This document shows, in pieces, positions 1 to 12,035 of a DNA stretch of 64,000 bases (its first letter is position 1; the number at the start of each line of letters is the position of its first letter). The notes beneath the pieces were generated by a model. It searched no databases. It saw only the letters and a program-made list of their open reading frames with translations, and was not told the DNA's origin. A program made the position numbers and the translations under genes. The stretch comes from Arachis hypogaea (lineage: Eukaryota; Streptophyta; Magnoliopsida; Fabales; Fabaceae): NCBI RefSeq assembly GCF_003086295.3, contig NC_092043.1, positions 47,458,598 through 47,522,597 on the forward strand, read 5' to 3'.

Positions 1-3000
1 TGAATTAGGTTTTGTGTTAATTTATTCAATTTAATTTTTGGAATGATTTTTCTATGTCATTGGAACGAGGGATGTTTGGGTATGAAAAATGGTTTTGCAT
101 GCCAAATGTATCCATCATTTGATGATGAAGGCTCAAATGTATCAGTGTTCTCTGTGAGTGATCAATCTACTGAAGGCTACACTATCTGTGTGAATGGTAT
201 TTCAAGTGAAGATGATGACCAGGTATGTTGTTCAAGCTGTATAAACATGTATGTTATATCATACAGAATATGAATGTTTTTTTGGTCTTAAAAATTAGAG
301 GTTTATTGTGTTTGATATGGTGTTTTTTTAGCATGAAGGTGAAAATTTGATATGGTATTTTTTTAATATAATTTTACTGCATTAACAGTGTAAATTATTT
401 TACACATTTGTCCAATTACGCCCGTTCGTTTAGATGACCGTTCTTGCGTTGATTGTTGAAAGCGGTTATTTTATTGACGTAGCGATACATGATTAAGTGT
501 ACGTGTAAAACTTCTTTAAACTGTCAATTCATTAAAATTAAAAATTTATTTTTTATGTATAATAAAAAGAAACATCCACCAATCCTATTTTAAGAAACAT
601 TCATGTACAATAAAAAAAATATTCATTTAAGAGCAAAGAAACATCCACCAATCCTATACTAAGAAACATCCATATATAGTCACAAAACATAAATATTTAA
701 TCACTTCAAAAAGTTATTTTGAACTATTTTTTACAAAAGTAAACCTAATAATTATTTGGCAAATTTTTTAAAAAAATTTTCCTTTGTAAATATATATAAT
801 CAATGGCAAATAGATAAATAAATTCCAATCAAAATTCATATAAATGTGGCACAAATATTTTCGTACCTTCTCTGATGATCTTTTCATATATCACAAGGAG
901 ATTAATTATTGATTCAACATTTTCAAAGGTTAGTATTTTTTTTTCATAAAGAAGTTTTGTATAATTTTTTGGAGGGTGAGGTGTAAGCGTAAACGTGTAT
1001 GTTATATTATATGAATTTGGATGGTTTTTGGACATGTAAGTTAGATGTTTGTTTTATGCTTTATATGCTGTTTTTTTTAGCGTGGGGATGGAAAGTTATT
1101 TGGGTATTGAATTGTGGATGTTTTGATGTGATCCGGTGAGGTTGTGTTGATTCGCTTAGTTGTACGTGTTTGCTTTTGATTGCAGGTGGAAGTAGTTACA
1201 GATGTTATTGAGTCGGAAAACGATGACATGGAATTGAGTCATGTGGTGCGAGTTGTAATTTATTATTATGATAACACTAAGGAGTTATCGAAAACCAGTA
1301 TTAAGTGTTAGTCGCATTGAATGTCATATTTTTGAATTTCTTTACAGTTGTTCGATCACACTGCCATTTGTGATGAGAGAATCCCAAGTGTAGAATTGCG
1401 TTTTGATTTGCTGTAGCGGGCACATAAATTTTATGAAAATTATGCAAAGAAAGTCGGTTTTGTAATCAAAGTTTGGAACACAAATTTTGACAAATCGAGA
1501 AAGGAATTAAAGATATCGATTAACCAATCGATTCATTGCAATCAAAAAGGTTATCATGAGTATCAAGTGAAGGCAGCATCTCAGACAAATAAGATAACAG
1601 CTACAAGATGCAAAGCAAAAATGTATGTGATGTTCGATAGGGAGAAGGGAAATTGGATGTTGTCGATGTTGGAATCGAGGCATTCTCATCCTTGTTCTGC
1701 TAAAAAATCAGTCCATTACCATGTATACAAAGAGCTGACCATGCATGCTAAGTGTGTCATTAAGGATAATGATGAGGCTGGCATATGACTTGACAAGACC
1801 TACCCTGCACTAATTAATAAGGTGGGAAGTTTTTTGAATTTGAGTTACTCAGAAAATGATGTGAGGAATTACAATACAAGCAAACTCCGTTCTACTGACG
1901 ATAATGCGGATGTTAAGAAAATGTTAAAGTATTTCATGCGAATGAAAGAGATCAACCCAAACTTTTATGCAATAGATGTTAATGAGAGTTACAAGTTTAG
2001 GAATGCATTGTGGGTAGATGCAAGGTGTAGGAATCCTATGAATATTTTGGTGATGTGGCGTCATTTGATATCACATATAGGAAAAATAAGTATGTGTGTT
2101 TATCTATCCCTAATTGTCGTGCGTTCTTACTTGTGGTTTGTGTTATCGCAGCCATGGACTACCGTTTGCATTTTTTGTCGGTGTTAACTACCATTGGAAG
2201 TCTACTCTTCTTGGTTGTGCTTTGCTAGAGAATGAGGAGATCCTAAGCTTTGAATGGGTGTTCACGCAATGGGTTAAATGCATGAAAGTTGCGCCATATG
2301 ATATCATCACAGACCAGTGCAAGACCATGTTTGGTGCCATTAAAAAAATCCTACCAAATGCTCGTCATCGATGGTGCATATGGCACATTATAAAGAAGAC
2401 ATCACAAAAACTAATAAGTTACTCTTAATATAAAGAATTGCATGCTGACATTAGTGACATTATATAGAATGCTCGTTCTATGACATAATAGATGGCTATC
2501 AGGTGCATTACTATTAACCTAGTGCAAGTTTAGTTATTTCTTACTTTTATATTGTATTTTCAATTTTTTTTGGATGTTTTTTTACTATATATTTCGTTGT
2601 AATTTTCTGGTTAAGTCTGACGGTGTTTCTTGTGCATTGTTTTGTGTAGAATTTTATGACAATCGATGGATGTGGGATCTAACATTTTTCAAGGGCGATT
2701 TCTGAGCTGGTATGAGGAGTACGCAAAAGAGTGAAAGTATCCGCGCATTTTATGGTGGATTTTTACACAACAAGAGTAGCTTAGTTTAGTTCGTCCATTA
2801 GTATCATAATGTGCTTGGGAACAAGGAGAAAAAAACTGAAGGGTGATGTTGTAGACTCTAAAAAAATTATCCCTTGTGTATCTAACTCTACCATTGAGAA
2901 ACAATTTCAACAGGAGTACACCAATAATATGTTTAAAAAAATCCAAGCAAAATTCATTAAAACATGTGATTGCATTATCCGTACTATGGAACAAGATAAT

Positions 3001-3154
3001 GATTCGATTTGTGTGAAAGTAGATGAGCAGAAATAGTTTGTGATAAAGTTTCCTACTATACTTATAACGTTGTTTTTTACCCATTAATTCAAAATGTTCG
3101 GTGCGAGTTCAAGAAGTTTGAATGAGGTATAATGTGTTACTACACTCTATGGTA
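1..3154 (+). pseudogene. FAR1/FRS5-like MULE transposase pseudogene, left palindrome arm
   Basis: Decayed copy of a FAR1-RELATED SEQUENCE 5-like (Mutator-superfamily) transposase. An acidic N-terminal exon ends at a GT donor after 222, a short exon lies at 1186-1245, and a further exon starts at 1348 after TTTACAG. The FAR1 DNA-binding region (about 1348-1800) contains KVGFVIKVWNTNFDKSRKEL and CKAKMYVMFDREKGNW. The MULE transposase core (about 2130-2430) contains SFEWVFTQWVKCMKVAPYDI, ITDQCKTMFGAIKKILPNA and RWCIWHI. The SWIM zinc-finger region (about 3030-3130) is degenerate. Internal stops (for example TAG in the segment RFDLL*RAHKFYENY near 1413, and TGA at 1787) and frame changes show it is not translated as a unit. 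The 5' end lies outside the window. Family resemblance is clear; calling it a transposon rather than a domesticated FRS gene is an inference from its state and inverted duplication. Confidence 0.8.
366..546. mobile_element. ~180-bp MITE in left arm
   Basis: Sequence present only in the left palindrome arm; the right arm (read in reverse near 7710-7725) has a continuous poly-T/ATG junction here. The two ends are inverted: TAATTTTACTGCATTAACAG at the start matches the complement of the end (TAATTTTAATGAATTGACAG). It is flanked by near-identical runs TATTTTTTTA (356-365) and TATTTTTTA (547-555), giving an approximately 9-bp target duplication. A Mutator-type MITE is the likeliest class. It has no coding capacity. 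Confidence 0.65.
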
Positions 3155-3162
3155 CTCTATTT

Positions 3163-3838
3163 TAGGGGTGTGCATGGCCCGGCCCGGCCCGAAGACCCGG
3201 CTCGGTCCCGAACACTTTTGGGGCTAATTTGGTGTGATTTCATCGGGTCTAGGGCCATATCTCGGGTCACCCGAAATCGGCCCGGTGGCCCGGTCATCAT
3301 ACACAATTAATATTTTGTGTTATTAGTGATGGATGATGGCTATTATTATGTGAAATTTAAGTATTGTAAACCTTAATATTTTGTATTACTAGTCATTATA
3401 TATAAGACTATAAGTTAATGTTTTATATTTAAAATGCATAAGACTTTAGACTAATGCATAATTTTGTGTTATTTGTATTGATTTAAATATTTGGTGTTAT
3501 TAGGCAATATTAGTATTGATTATGGTTATGCTTTAATTTTAGAGAAAAGTTGGTTCTTATTATATTTTTCTAAGTGAATTTTACCATGTCAAATAATAGT
3601 TGGAGTCTTGGAAATTTGGATATTTTTACATGCTAACTTACAAGACGGTATCAAGGTAATATAATGTTAACGGCCCGATTTTCACCCGGTTTTTACCCGG
3701 TATAATCGTGGCCCGAAAGTGTATAGGTTTCATCGAGTCTAGGGTCGGGTTCGGGTCTAACAAATAGGCCCGGTATATATTTCGGGCCGGGTCTGGGTCA
3801 CATCAAATCCGGTTTCACCCGGCCCATGCACACCCCTA
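3163..3838. mobile_element. Non-autonomous hAT element at the palindrome centre
   Basis: 676-bp element with terminal inverted repeats TAGGGGTGTGCATGG / CCATGCACACCCCTA and GC-rich subterminal repeats built on GGCCCGG. It is flanked by a perfect 8-bp target duplication CTCTATTT at 3155-3162 and 3839-3846. TIRs starting TAGGGGTG with 8-bp duplications are diagnostic of the hAT superfamily. The interior has no credible open frame. It inserted into the SWIM-region remnant at the junction of the two FAR1 arms. Confidence 0.9.
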
Positions 3839-6124
3839 CTCTATTTAGTCTATAATATGACAACACGACAAGAGTGTGGTAATACAATATACCTCTTGAT
3901 TCAAACATGTTGCTCTCGCACTGAACATTTTGAGTCAAAGGGTCAAAAACGACGCCATAAGTACAGTAGAATACCTTATCACAAGCTAGTTTCTGCTCAT
4001 CCACTTTCACACAAACCAAATCACCCTATTGTGCTACAGTACAAATACTGCAATCACCTTTTTTAATGAATTATACTTGGATATTCCTAAAGATATTGCT
4101 GGTGTACTATTGTTGAAATTGTTTTTCAATGGTAGAGCAAGATACACAAGGGATAACTCTTTTAGGGTATGGAACATCGTCCTCCAGTTTCTTTTGCTCT
4201 TTGTTTCCAAACACATTATCATACTCATGGACAAACTGAACCAAACTACTCTTGTTATGGAAAAATTCACCACAAATGCATATATACTTTCATTCCTTTG
4301 TATACTCCTCATACCAGCCGAGAAATCGCCTTTGAAAAATATTGGAACTTATACCCATCGATTGTCATAAAGCTTTACACAAAACAAAAGACAAGAAACA
4401 CCATCAGACTTAACTAGAGAACCACAGCAAAACATACAGTAAAAAAAAGCATCCAAAAAAATTAAAAAAAATCAATGAAGTAAGCAATAACTAAACTTGA
4501 ACTAGGTTAATAGTAAGGCACCTGATAGCCATCTGTTGTGACCTAAATTGTATGTTTTTATGAATTCGTCCAATCAGTTTCGAATGAGGCCACAGAACGA
4601 GCATTCCAAATAATGCCACTAATGTCAGCATGCAAATCTTTATACCAAGAGTAACTTATTAGTTTATGCGGTATCTTCTTCATGATGTGCCATATGCATC
4701 ATCGATAGCGAGTATTTGGTAGGCCCTTTTTAATGGCATCAAACATCGCCTTGCACTGATCTGTGACGATACCTTGTGGCACACTTCCCATGCATTTCAC
4801 CCATTGCGTAAACACTCATTCAAAACTTAGGATCTCCTCATTTTCTAGTAAAGCACAACTAAGAAGAGCAAACTTTTCATGGTGGTTAACACCGACAAAG
4901 AGTGCAAACAGTAGTCCATGTCTGCGACAACACCAACCACAAGTAAGAATATACGATAATTATGGAACAAAATGCCTTAACAAATGATAGATAAACACAC
5001 ATACTTATTTTTTCTGCATGTGGTGTCAAAAGACACCACATCACTTTAATTCATAGGATGTCCTGCACCTTGCATCTATCTATAGTACATTCTTGAACTT
5101 GTAACCCTCGTCAACATCTATTGTATAAAAAAAAATTTGAGTTGATATATTTCATTCGCATAAAATACTTTAACATCTCTTTAACAGCTGCATTATCATC
5201 AGTAGAATGGAGTTTGCTTAAAATACTTTAACCCTCGTTAGTCAACGCAAGGTAGGTCTTGTTGGGTCGTATATCGGCTTCATCATTATCCTTAATGACA
5301 CACTTAGTATGCATGGTCAGATCTCTGTACTCATGGTAATGAAAAGATTTTTTTGTAGAACAAGGATGGAAAGGCCTCAATTCAAACCTCGACAATATCC
5401 AATTGCCCTTTTCCCTATTGAGCATCACATACATTTTTGCTTTGCATCTCGTAGCTGTTATCTCATTTGTTCGAGATGCTACCTTCACTCAAGACTCGCG
5501 ATAATCTTTCCGATTGCAATGAATCATTTGGTTAATCCGTATCTTTAATTTCTTCCTCGTGTTGTCAAAATTTATGTTCCTAACTTTGGTTATGAAATCG
5601 ACTTTCTTTGCATAATTTATATAAAATTTATGTACTTTGCTGTAGCCAATCAAAACGCAATTCTACACTTGAGATTTTCTCATCACGAATGTCAGCGTGA
5701 TCGGACAACTATAAAGCAATTCAAAAGATGACATTCAATATGACTAACACTTAATATTGGTTTTCAATAACTCCTTAATGTTATCACAATAATAAATTAC
5801 AACTCGCACCTCGTGACTCAATTTTGTATCATCATTTCCCAACTCAATAACATCTGTAACTACTTCCACCTATAATTGAAAGCAAACAGGTACAACTAAG
5901 AGAACCAACAAAAAACGTCATAGGATTATGGCAAAAACATCCACAACTTAATACCTAAAAAACTTTTGACCCTCCCGCAAAAAAAAAAAAAACATATGAA
6001 GCACAAAACAAACTTGAAACTTACATGTTCAAAAACCATTCAGATTTCATATAATATAACATACATGTTTACGCTTATACTTCAAATCTCAAAAAATTAT
6101 ACAAAATTTATTTATGAAAATGTA

Positions 6125-7086
6125 TAGGGCTAAGTACAATTTTGGTCCCTAACGTAGAGGCTGCAAATTTATTTCGTCCCTGACCTTTTTTTCGCTACAA
6201 AATGATCCCGAAGGTTTTAATTTGTTTTAAAATTGTCCTTCGGACGAAAATACCATTCCCCTTTCTTTCCCAAATCAACCAAAAGTGAAGCTGAACCCAG
6301 AAGCTGAAGCAGAAGCAGAAGCAGAAACAACACCGATGAACTCAGAACTCAGAAAATCATCATCATCATCAAAACTCAGAAAATCATCATCTGAACTCAA
6401 AAGAACAACAACAAAAGCAGCTAGAAGCAGAAGAGCAACAATAACAAAAGAACAAAAAGAATCCAGAACTCAGAAAATCATCATCATTATCAAAACTTAG
6501 AACCCAAAACTTAGCAAAACAAAAACCCATAACTCAGAACTCAGAAAAATCAATTGATAATGGAATTAGAAGAAGAACAACAACAATAGAGAACAGAAAC
6601 CAGAAGAATTGATAATTAGAAGCAGAAGCAGCAGAAGCAGAAGAAACTAGAAACCGGCGAGGAGCAGCGACGACCGACGACCGAGTGAGGAGGAGCAGTA
6701 GAAAGGGCAAGTGGTGCGCGACGTCCACCCTCACGGATCTGCTGGCGTTGACGTTGAGCCAGGAAGAGGAGCAGCGGTGGTGGCGGCAAAGATCGGCGAT
6801 GCCATCGGCGAGGACCCTTCCCCTTCTCCCTCTTCTTCCCGAAAGCCCCCCTCCCCCCTTCTCCCTTCGTGTTCCCTTCCCCCTTTCCCGTTACGCTTTT
6901 TCTTTCCTTTGTTTATTTTTTTTTTTTTTTAGTTAGGGGTAAAATGGAAATAAAAATAAAAAATTTGATAAAAATGACGATTTTAAAACAAACTGAAATC
7001 TTTGGAACAATTTTATAGCGAAAAAAGGCCGGAGACGAAATAAATTTTTAGTCTCTACGTTAGAGACCAAAATCGTACTTAATCCA
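6125..7086. mobile_element. Non-autonomous long-TIR element (Mutator-like)
   Basis: About 960-bp insertion in the right palindrome arm. The ends are inverted over more than 100 bp: GGCTAAGTACAATTTTGGTC at the left matches the complement of the right end (GGATTAAGTACGATTTTGGT). The imperfect flanks AAAATGTATA and AAAAATATAC look like an ~9-bp target duplication. Compared with the left arm, the site without the insert is recognisable near 920-950. The interior (about 6285-6930) is relatively GC-rich, with a GAAGCAGAA-type repeat and a CCCTTCTCCC-rich tract, and could be captured host sequence. No transposase is present. The superfamily call is inferred from TIR length and flank size. Confidence 0.65.
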
Positions 7087-7216
7087 AAAATATACTAACC
7101 TTTGAAAATATTAAATCAATAATCAATCTCCTTGTGATATATGAAATGATCATTAGTGACGATACGAAAACATGTGTGCCACATTTATATGAATGAATTT
7201 CGATTGGAATGACATC

Positions 7217-7245
7217 TTATATATATATATATATATATATATATA
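7217..7245. repeat. (TA)n microsatellite 5' of the SINE
   Basis: Run of alternating TA immediately upstream of the SINE. Together with the TA run at 7434-7496 it brackets the insertion, consistent with insertion into, or target-site duplication of, a TA-rich site. Confidence 0.9.
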
Positions 7246-7425
7246 ACCAAGTTGGGTTGGTCTAGTGGTTAGCTCACTAGTCCGCTTAAGCAAGTGTCGG
7301 GGGTTCGAATCCCGCCTTGTGCATGCAGCAACTCATTGGCCAGCGGCAAACCCTTAAATGGAGCTCAGTACCGCGACGGATTAGTCCTTGGCCTGTCGGG
7401 TTGGGGGATACCGTGGGAAACCAAA

Positions 7426-7433
<8 letters not shown>
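7246..7433 (+). mobile_element. tRNA-derived SINE
   Basis: The head resembles a tRNA gene, with an internal Pol III A box (TGGTCTAGTGGTT, from 7258) and B box (GGTTCGAATCC, about 7302-7312). A tRNA-unrelated body follows and ends in a poly-A tract at about 7422-7433. It is not a functional tRNA because the acceptor stem and 3' half are absent. It lies only in the right arm of the FAR1 palindrome, so it inserted after the arms formed. Confidence 0.85.

Positions 7434-7496
<63 letters not shown>
7434..7496. repeat. (TA)n microsatellite 3' of the SINE
   Basis: About 30 TA units directly after the SINE poly-A tail. SINE tails commonly seed microsatellites. Confidence 0.95.
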
Positions 7497-7499
<3 letters not shown>

Positions 7500-8090
7500 A
7501 AAAAAATATTCTTAGAATTTGCCAAATAATTATTGGATTTGCATTGTATCAAATCGTTCAAACTAATATTTTAAAGTGATTAAATATTTTTGTTTTTTTT
7601 ATTATACATAAATATTTCTTAGTATAGAATTGGTAGATATTTCTTTGTTCTTAGATAAGTGTATTTTAGTATAGGATTGGTGGATATTTCTTTTTATTAT
7701 ACATAAAAAAAACACTATATCAAATTTTCACCCTCATGCTAAGAAAAATACCATATCAAACACAAAGGTAACATCTAACTTAAAAGACCAAAAAACCATC
7801 AGATTCTATATGATATAACTTACACATTTATATAGCTTGAACAACATACCTGATGATTATCTTCACTTGGAAGTTGGAACACTACTCACACACGCAGTGT
7901 TGCCTTCAGTAGACTGATAACTCAAAAAGAACATTGATACATTCGAGCCTCCATCACCAAATTATGGATATATTTGGCTTGCAAAACCATTTTTCATACT
8001 CAAACATTCTTCATTCCAGCGACATGAAAAAAAAAACGTTCCAAAATTTAAATTGAATAAATTAACACAAAACCTTATTCAAAATGGTTG

Positions 8091-9275
8091 CAGAATTAAC
8101 GTCGTGGTCGCTCCCTCAGACAGCCTTTGGCATCAACAACGGTGCGAGCACAAAGAACGGCGACGCCGCAAGAATAACTCTAACACAGACCGATGGAAGA
8201 CAGCTGCCCCAACCAGCGCACCTTACGGCAATGAGAACCTGATGCTGGTGAATCCGGCCTGGCATACAGATGATGTGTGGCGAAGGTCACAAGTCTATGC
8301 AACAGGCGATTGATCTCCACAGGCAGATGATGTGATGAGAGTAGTGTCATCGATGACAGTTACATTACGAAGCTATACGGGTATTACACAATAAAAATAA
8401 AGGTTACATCATAATCCTATTTTTAACAAATTTAAAAATTTAAATTTTAAAAAATTGTTCAAGTTAGGTAGTAGAATATGCGAGTTAAGCCCACTTTAGT
8501 CTTTTAGATTGAAGATTTATACCGATTTAATTTTTAACTTTTCAATGATTACAATTTGATCTTTATATTTTAAAAATGCATTAATATAATCTCTTATATA
8601 TTTTCTATTATTAGAACTCAACGTCGAACATATTAAAATAATGTTGTACATATTTTAATGTTAAAATAAATATTAAACAACGTCGTTTAAGGATTATAGT
8701 AAAAAATTTAGTTATGACTTATGATATAATTGTTTAAACCCTCAAATAATATTGTTTAATATCTTTTTTAACATCAAAATATATATAATATTATTTTAAT
8801 ATATTTAGTGTAATAATGTTTAAATCCCATCACTAATAGCGTTGAATTTCAGTAATAAAAAATACACAAAAAAATTATATTAATATACTTTTTTAAATTT
8901 AAAAAACTAAATTGTAATAACTAAAAAATTAAAGACTAAATTAATGTATCTTGCGAATCTTATATCCAAAAGGAGACTTATCTCTAGAATAAGCCTGTAA
9001 TTTCTCGTTAGAAAACAAACATTTGAGGAAAACAAAGAGCACAGATGAAGGACAACAAAATTTATATGGAAAAGTGGAATGGCTGGTCCACCAAAGTCTG
9101 AACAACAACTACGTGCCTATGAACGACTGGTAGTTGCATTTTGGATTCCCCCTTTACCCTCCTCATGTCCTTTTGTCTTCTTCTATCTCTTCCCTTTCTT
9201 ACTTATTTTCCCACACTTTCTAGTTCTTTCTCTCCCATTTTCTCACTTTCCCAACACAACCGAAAATCTGCCACC
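8091..9275. other. Intergenic region and 5' leader of the ARM-repeat gene
   Basis: 8091-8350 is moderately GC-rich and continues from the outer edge of the right FAR1 arm; a frame of about 86 codons there has no recognisable domain. 8400-8980 is AT-rich with no gene signal. 9150-9270 is a pyrimidine-rich tract just before the ARM-repeat start codon and is best read as its 5' untranslated leader. Confidence 0.6.
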
Positions 9276-10382
9276 ATGGACGATGACCCTTACAACCACA
9301 ACCACCGCCTTCTAACCCTCCTTAACACTCTCAAACAAGCGTCCATACATCTCCACACCACCACCAACCCTCTCTCCTTCTTCCTCTTCAAACCCGATCA
9401 ATCCAATGCCGCCATTGAAGCTCTCCTCGAGCTCGAACCAAAGGCACAAGCGCTCTTCTCCACAGACCCTAGCCTCCGAACAATCTCCCACACTCTCTCC
9501 AACCTCAAAACTCTCATAAAAAACCATGGCGGCGATGGCGGCACCTTCCTCCGCCGCCAGATCGCTGCGTTCAAGATCTCGAAGCTCGCTCGCTCCCTCG
9601 AGTCTGAAATCCAAGCCTACGTGGACCGCGTAACCGTCATCAACCTCGTCAAAACCTTGCTCCGCGAAGACGCAAAAGAGGACGAGAAGATCAACACTCT
9701 CATCTTCTTCGAAGAGAGGCTCTCTCAGGGTTTCGATCTAGGGTTCCAGGATTTGGTACTGAGAGCGAAAATCTTCCAAATCCTCGAACAAACGCTGCTC
9801 CTGGAACCATCAAAGCGCGTTCGCGAACAATCCGCGTTCGCAATCGAAGCTCTCGTCAAGTTCAACAAGAACGTGTTCGTAGGGTTAGTCCTTATGGGCC
9901 CTACCGTGAAATCACTGTTAGATATCGCATCTAGCTCTTCGATCCGCGTCGTTACGTCGCTGGTGAGGTTCATCAGAAGTCCGTTGGTGGACGAGATCCT
10001 CTGCGGCGGCGAAATAAAGAGAATAATCGGATTCTTGAGAAAAACGACGCCGTGGTGTGAAGATGACGTGGCGGTTTGTACGGCGGCGTTGGAGTGCGTG
10101 TTGGAGATAGCGTATATTGGGAGGAGAGAAGTGGTGGAGACTATGTTGGAGGAAGGTTTGGTGAAGTTGTTGATGGAGTTGCAGAGAAAGAGTGATGACG
10201 TGGCGAGTTTTGAAGGGTGTGTTTGGAGGTTTAGCGTTCAAGTTGAGGTCGGAGAAGGGTTGAGCTTTGAGGAGAAGAGGGAGGTTAAAATGGAGATTTT
10301 ACGTTTGGTGAAGGAAGCTTCGGTTTCCGATGCTGAAGCTGCGTCGGTTTCTGCTGAGATACTGTGGGGTTCTTCTCCTTGA
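9276..10382 (+). CDS. ARM-repeat superfamily protein
   Basis: Single-exon gene for a 368-residue protein, mostly alpha-helical, with leucine-rich ARM-like repeats from about residue 100 to the end (for example LVLRAKIFQILEQTLLLEPS and AVCTAALECVLEIAYIGRRE). The start at 9276 is preferred over an in-frame ATG at 9141 because it has an ideal context (GCCACCATGG), and because the 45 extra residues are a translation of a pyrimidine-rich leader. It resembles plant proteins of the PUB-ARM type that lack a U-box; no U-box or other catalytic motif is visible. The first third uses very C-rich codons and the last third is G-rich. The role is probably protein-protein interaction; the specific function is unknown. 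Confidence 0.85.
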   Translation: MDDDPYNHNHRLLTLLNTLKQASIHLHTTTNPLSFFLFKPDQSNAAIEALLELEPKAQALFSTDPSLRTISHTLSNLKTLIKNHGGDGGTFLRRQIAAFKISKLARSLESEIQAYVDRVTVINLVKTLLREDAKEDEKINTLIFFEERLSQGFDLGFQDLVLRAKIFQILEQTLLLEPSKRVREQSAFAIEALVKFNKNVFVGLVLMGPTVKSLLDIASSSSIRVVTSLVRFIRSPLVDEILCGGEIKRIIGFLRKTTPWCEDDVAVCTAALECVLEIAYIGRREVVETMLEEGLVKLLMELQRKSDDVASFEGCVWRFSVQVEVGEGLSFEEKREVKMEILRLVKEASVSDAEAASVSAEILWGSSP

Positions 10383-12035
10383 TCGCGAAAAAAAGAAAGA
10401 AAATTTGTTTATTTTGTTACCTTTTTTGGAGGCTTGCTTTGCTGTTTTGTTGACCAAAAGTCAACGCTTTTTCTTTTTGGTTTAGGGTTCTTAGACCAAG
10501 CTAGTTAGTGTTTAGTGATGCTGACGATATAGTTTAAACTTGATTAAATTAATTTGATTCGTGTGTATATATATAATACTGGATACTGTATAAACAAGAT
10601 AAGAAAGCTAGACAAAAAGTCGGATTCGGAGGTTTTGTAACTTTTTTTTTTTCGTTTTTGGATCCATGGATTCTAGAATCTGATTAGAGATTTCGGATAC
10701 AAGTCAACCTATCCAAATTGCAATCTAATAAACGGTATGAATTTTTTTATTTTTATATTCTTAATTAACCTCATAATTTTTTAAAGGGTTTAACTAACAT
10801 ATATTTTAAATACAGATAAAAATAGGTTCTTTCAAGATTTCACTCTTAACAGATTAAATTTGTAACATATTTAATTGATCTGAGTTTGATTTATAGTCTA
10901 TTATAAATTTTATTTTAAGTATTAAACTTGATGTATTATTGAACTTGAGCAGACTTAAAACTTGATAAAAGATCTGGTATATATAAAATAAAAAATATTT
11001 AAACAATTTATTTTTTTAAATATTTATATACAATATATTAAATTCAATCTTTATAATAATATCTAAATTTTTAAAGTATTTAAAATATAAAAAATATTAT
11101 AATAAAATATAATAAATTTAAAAATTTTAATAAATATTTTTTTATATTTTAATTATAAAAAAATATTTTTATATTATTTATATTTTAATAAGTTTAGGTA
11201 AGTCTAACAAGTCTATTAAACTATTTTGTAAAATTGCTAGAATTATTTTATGGTACTCTTAAGTTTAAGGGCATATGATAAATTTATCATTAAAAAAATT
11301 TTTTTTTTTATTTAATAGATGCAAAACAAATATTTTGGAAATTTAAGTTTTTTTTGTATTTTTAATAAAAACTTTTTTAATATATATTTTTAATATGTGT
11401 TTTTAGAGTATAAAATAGATAAATTCTTTTTTAAATAACCTAAATTTTATCCGAAGTAATTGAATTAGATGATTCTTTAAATTTTTAAAATAATGTTAGA
11501 AAAATAAAAATATTATTTATATATTAAAATTAATTATTATTTATAATATATATAATTTAATTTATTTTTAATATGTATTTTATTTTTTAATATATATTTT
11601 ATATTAATAACTAATTTTAGTGTAGATTTAGTATAATGGCAGAAAACTATCTAATATGTAATAACTAATAAGAGATGTTTAAACTATGAAACAAGCATTG
11701 TTCATTTCCCTTCTTCTTTCTGTTCATTTCCCTCCTCCTTTCTCTTGTGTGGATATGAAGCATATATTCAACCTATTAAAAACAATCTAGTTCTTTATTC
11801 TTGTACCTTCCTTGCAAATAATTTTAGCAGATATTTACTTAACTTACCATCCCCATCTATCTATAACTCCAATTTATTATTCCTATACGAAATCATTATT
11901 ATTTGTATTAAAAAATATAGCAATTTCTTTAATTATCATAACTTTACAACAGGGTGCATTAGCTATTAAATGCTGAGGTAAACACTCTGTTGACATTTGA
12001 CATTGTTGTTCCTCCTTTTAATTTTGGTCTTATTA
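10383..12035. other. AT-rich intergenic region
   Basis: Downstream of the ARM-repeat gene. 10383-10560 is plausible 3' UTR. The rest is low-complexity A/T sequence with no reading frame or RNA gene that I can support. Confidence 0.6.

Larger units (their letters stand above)
3847..8090 (-). pseudogene. FAR1/FRS5-like MULE transposase pseudogene, right palindrome arm
   Basis: Second copy of the same transposase, inverted relative to the left arm. On the minus strand the FAR1 region (about 5230-5560) reads CKAKMYVMLNREKGNW and HTKCVIKDNDEADIRPNKTY, directly comparable with the left copy. The transposase core lies near 4640-4930 and the degenerate SWIM segment near 3860-3980, with a GIL..H-like motif (FESRGILYYHTLVVLSYYRL). 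The N-terminal acidic exon matches 7850-8050. Stops and frameshifts interrupt it throughout. The arm also contains a Mutator-like insertion (6125-7086) and a SINE (7246-7433) absent from the left arm. No intact transposase can be read from either arm. Confidence 0.78.

Noticed and set aside
7246..7320. Functional tRNA gene
   Set aside because: Only the A and B boxes are tRNA-like; there is no closed acceptor stem, and the poly-A tail and body mark it as a SINE.
8053..8313. Plus-strand frame of 86 codons at the edge of the right FAR1 arm
   Set aside because: Runs antisense to the FAR1 pseudogene leader, has no domain and no coding-like neighbours.
9141..9275. Longer N-terminus for the ARM-repeat protein from an upstream in-frame ATG
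   Set aside because: The extension translates a pyrimidine-rich tract, and the downstream ATG has a near-perfect initiation context. It could be mistaken for a signal peptide.
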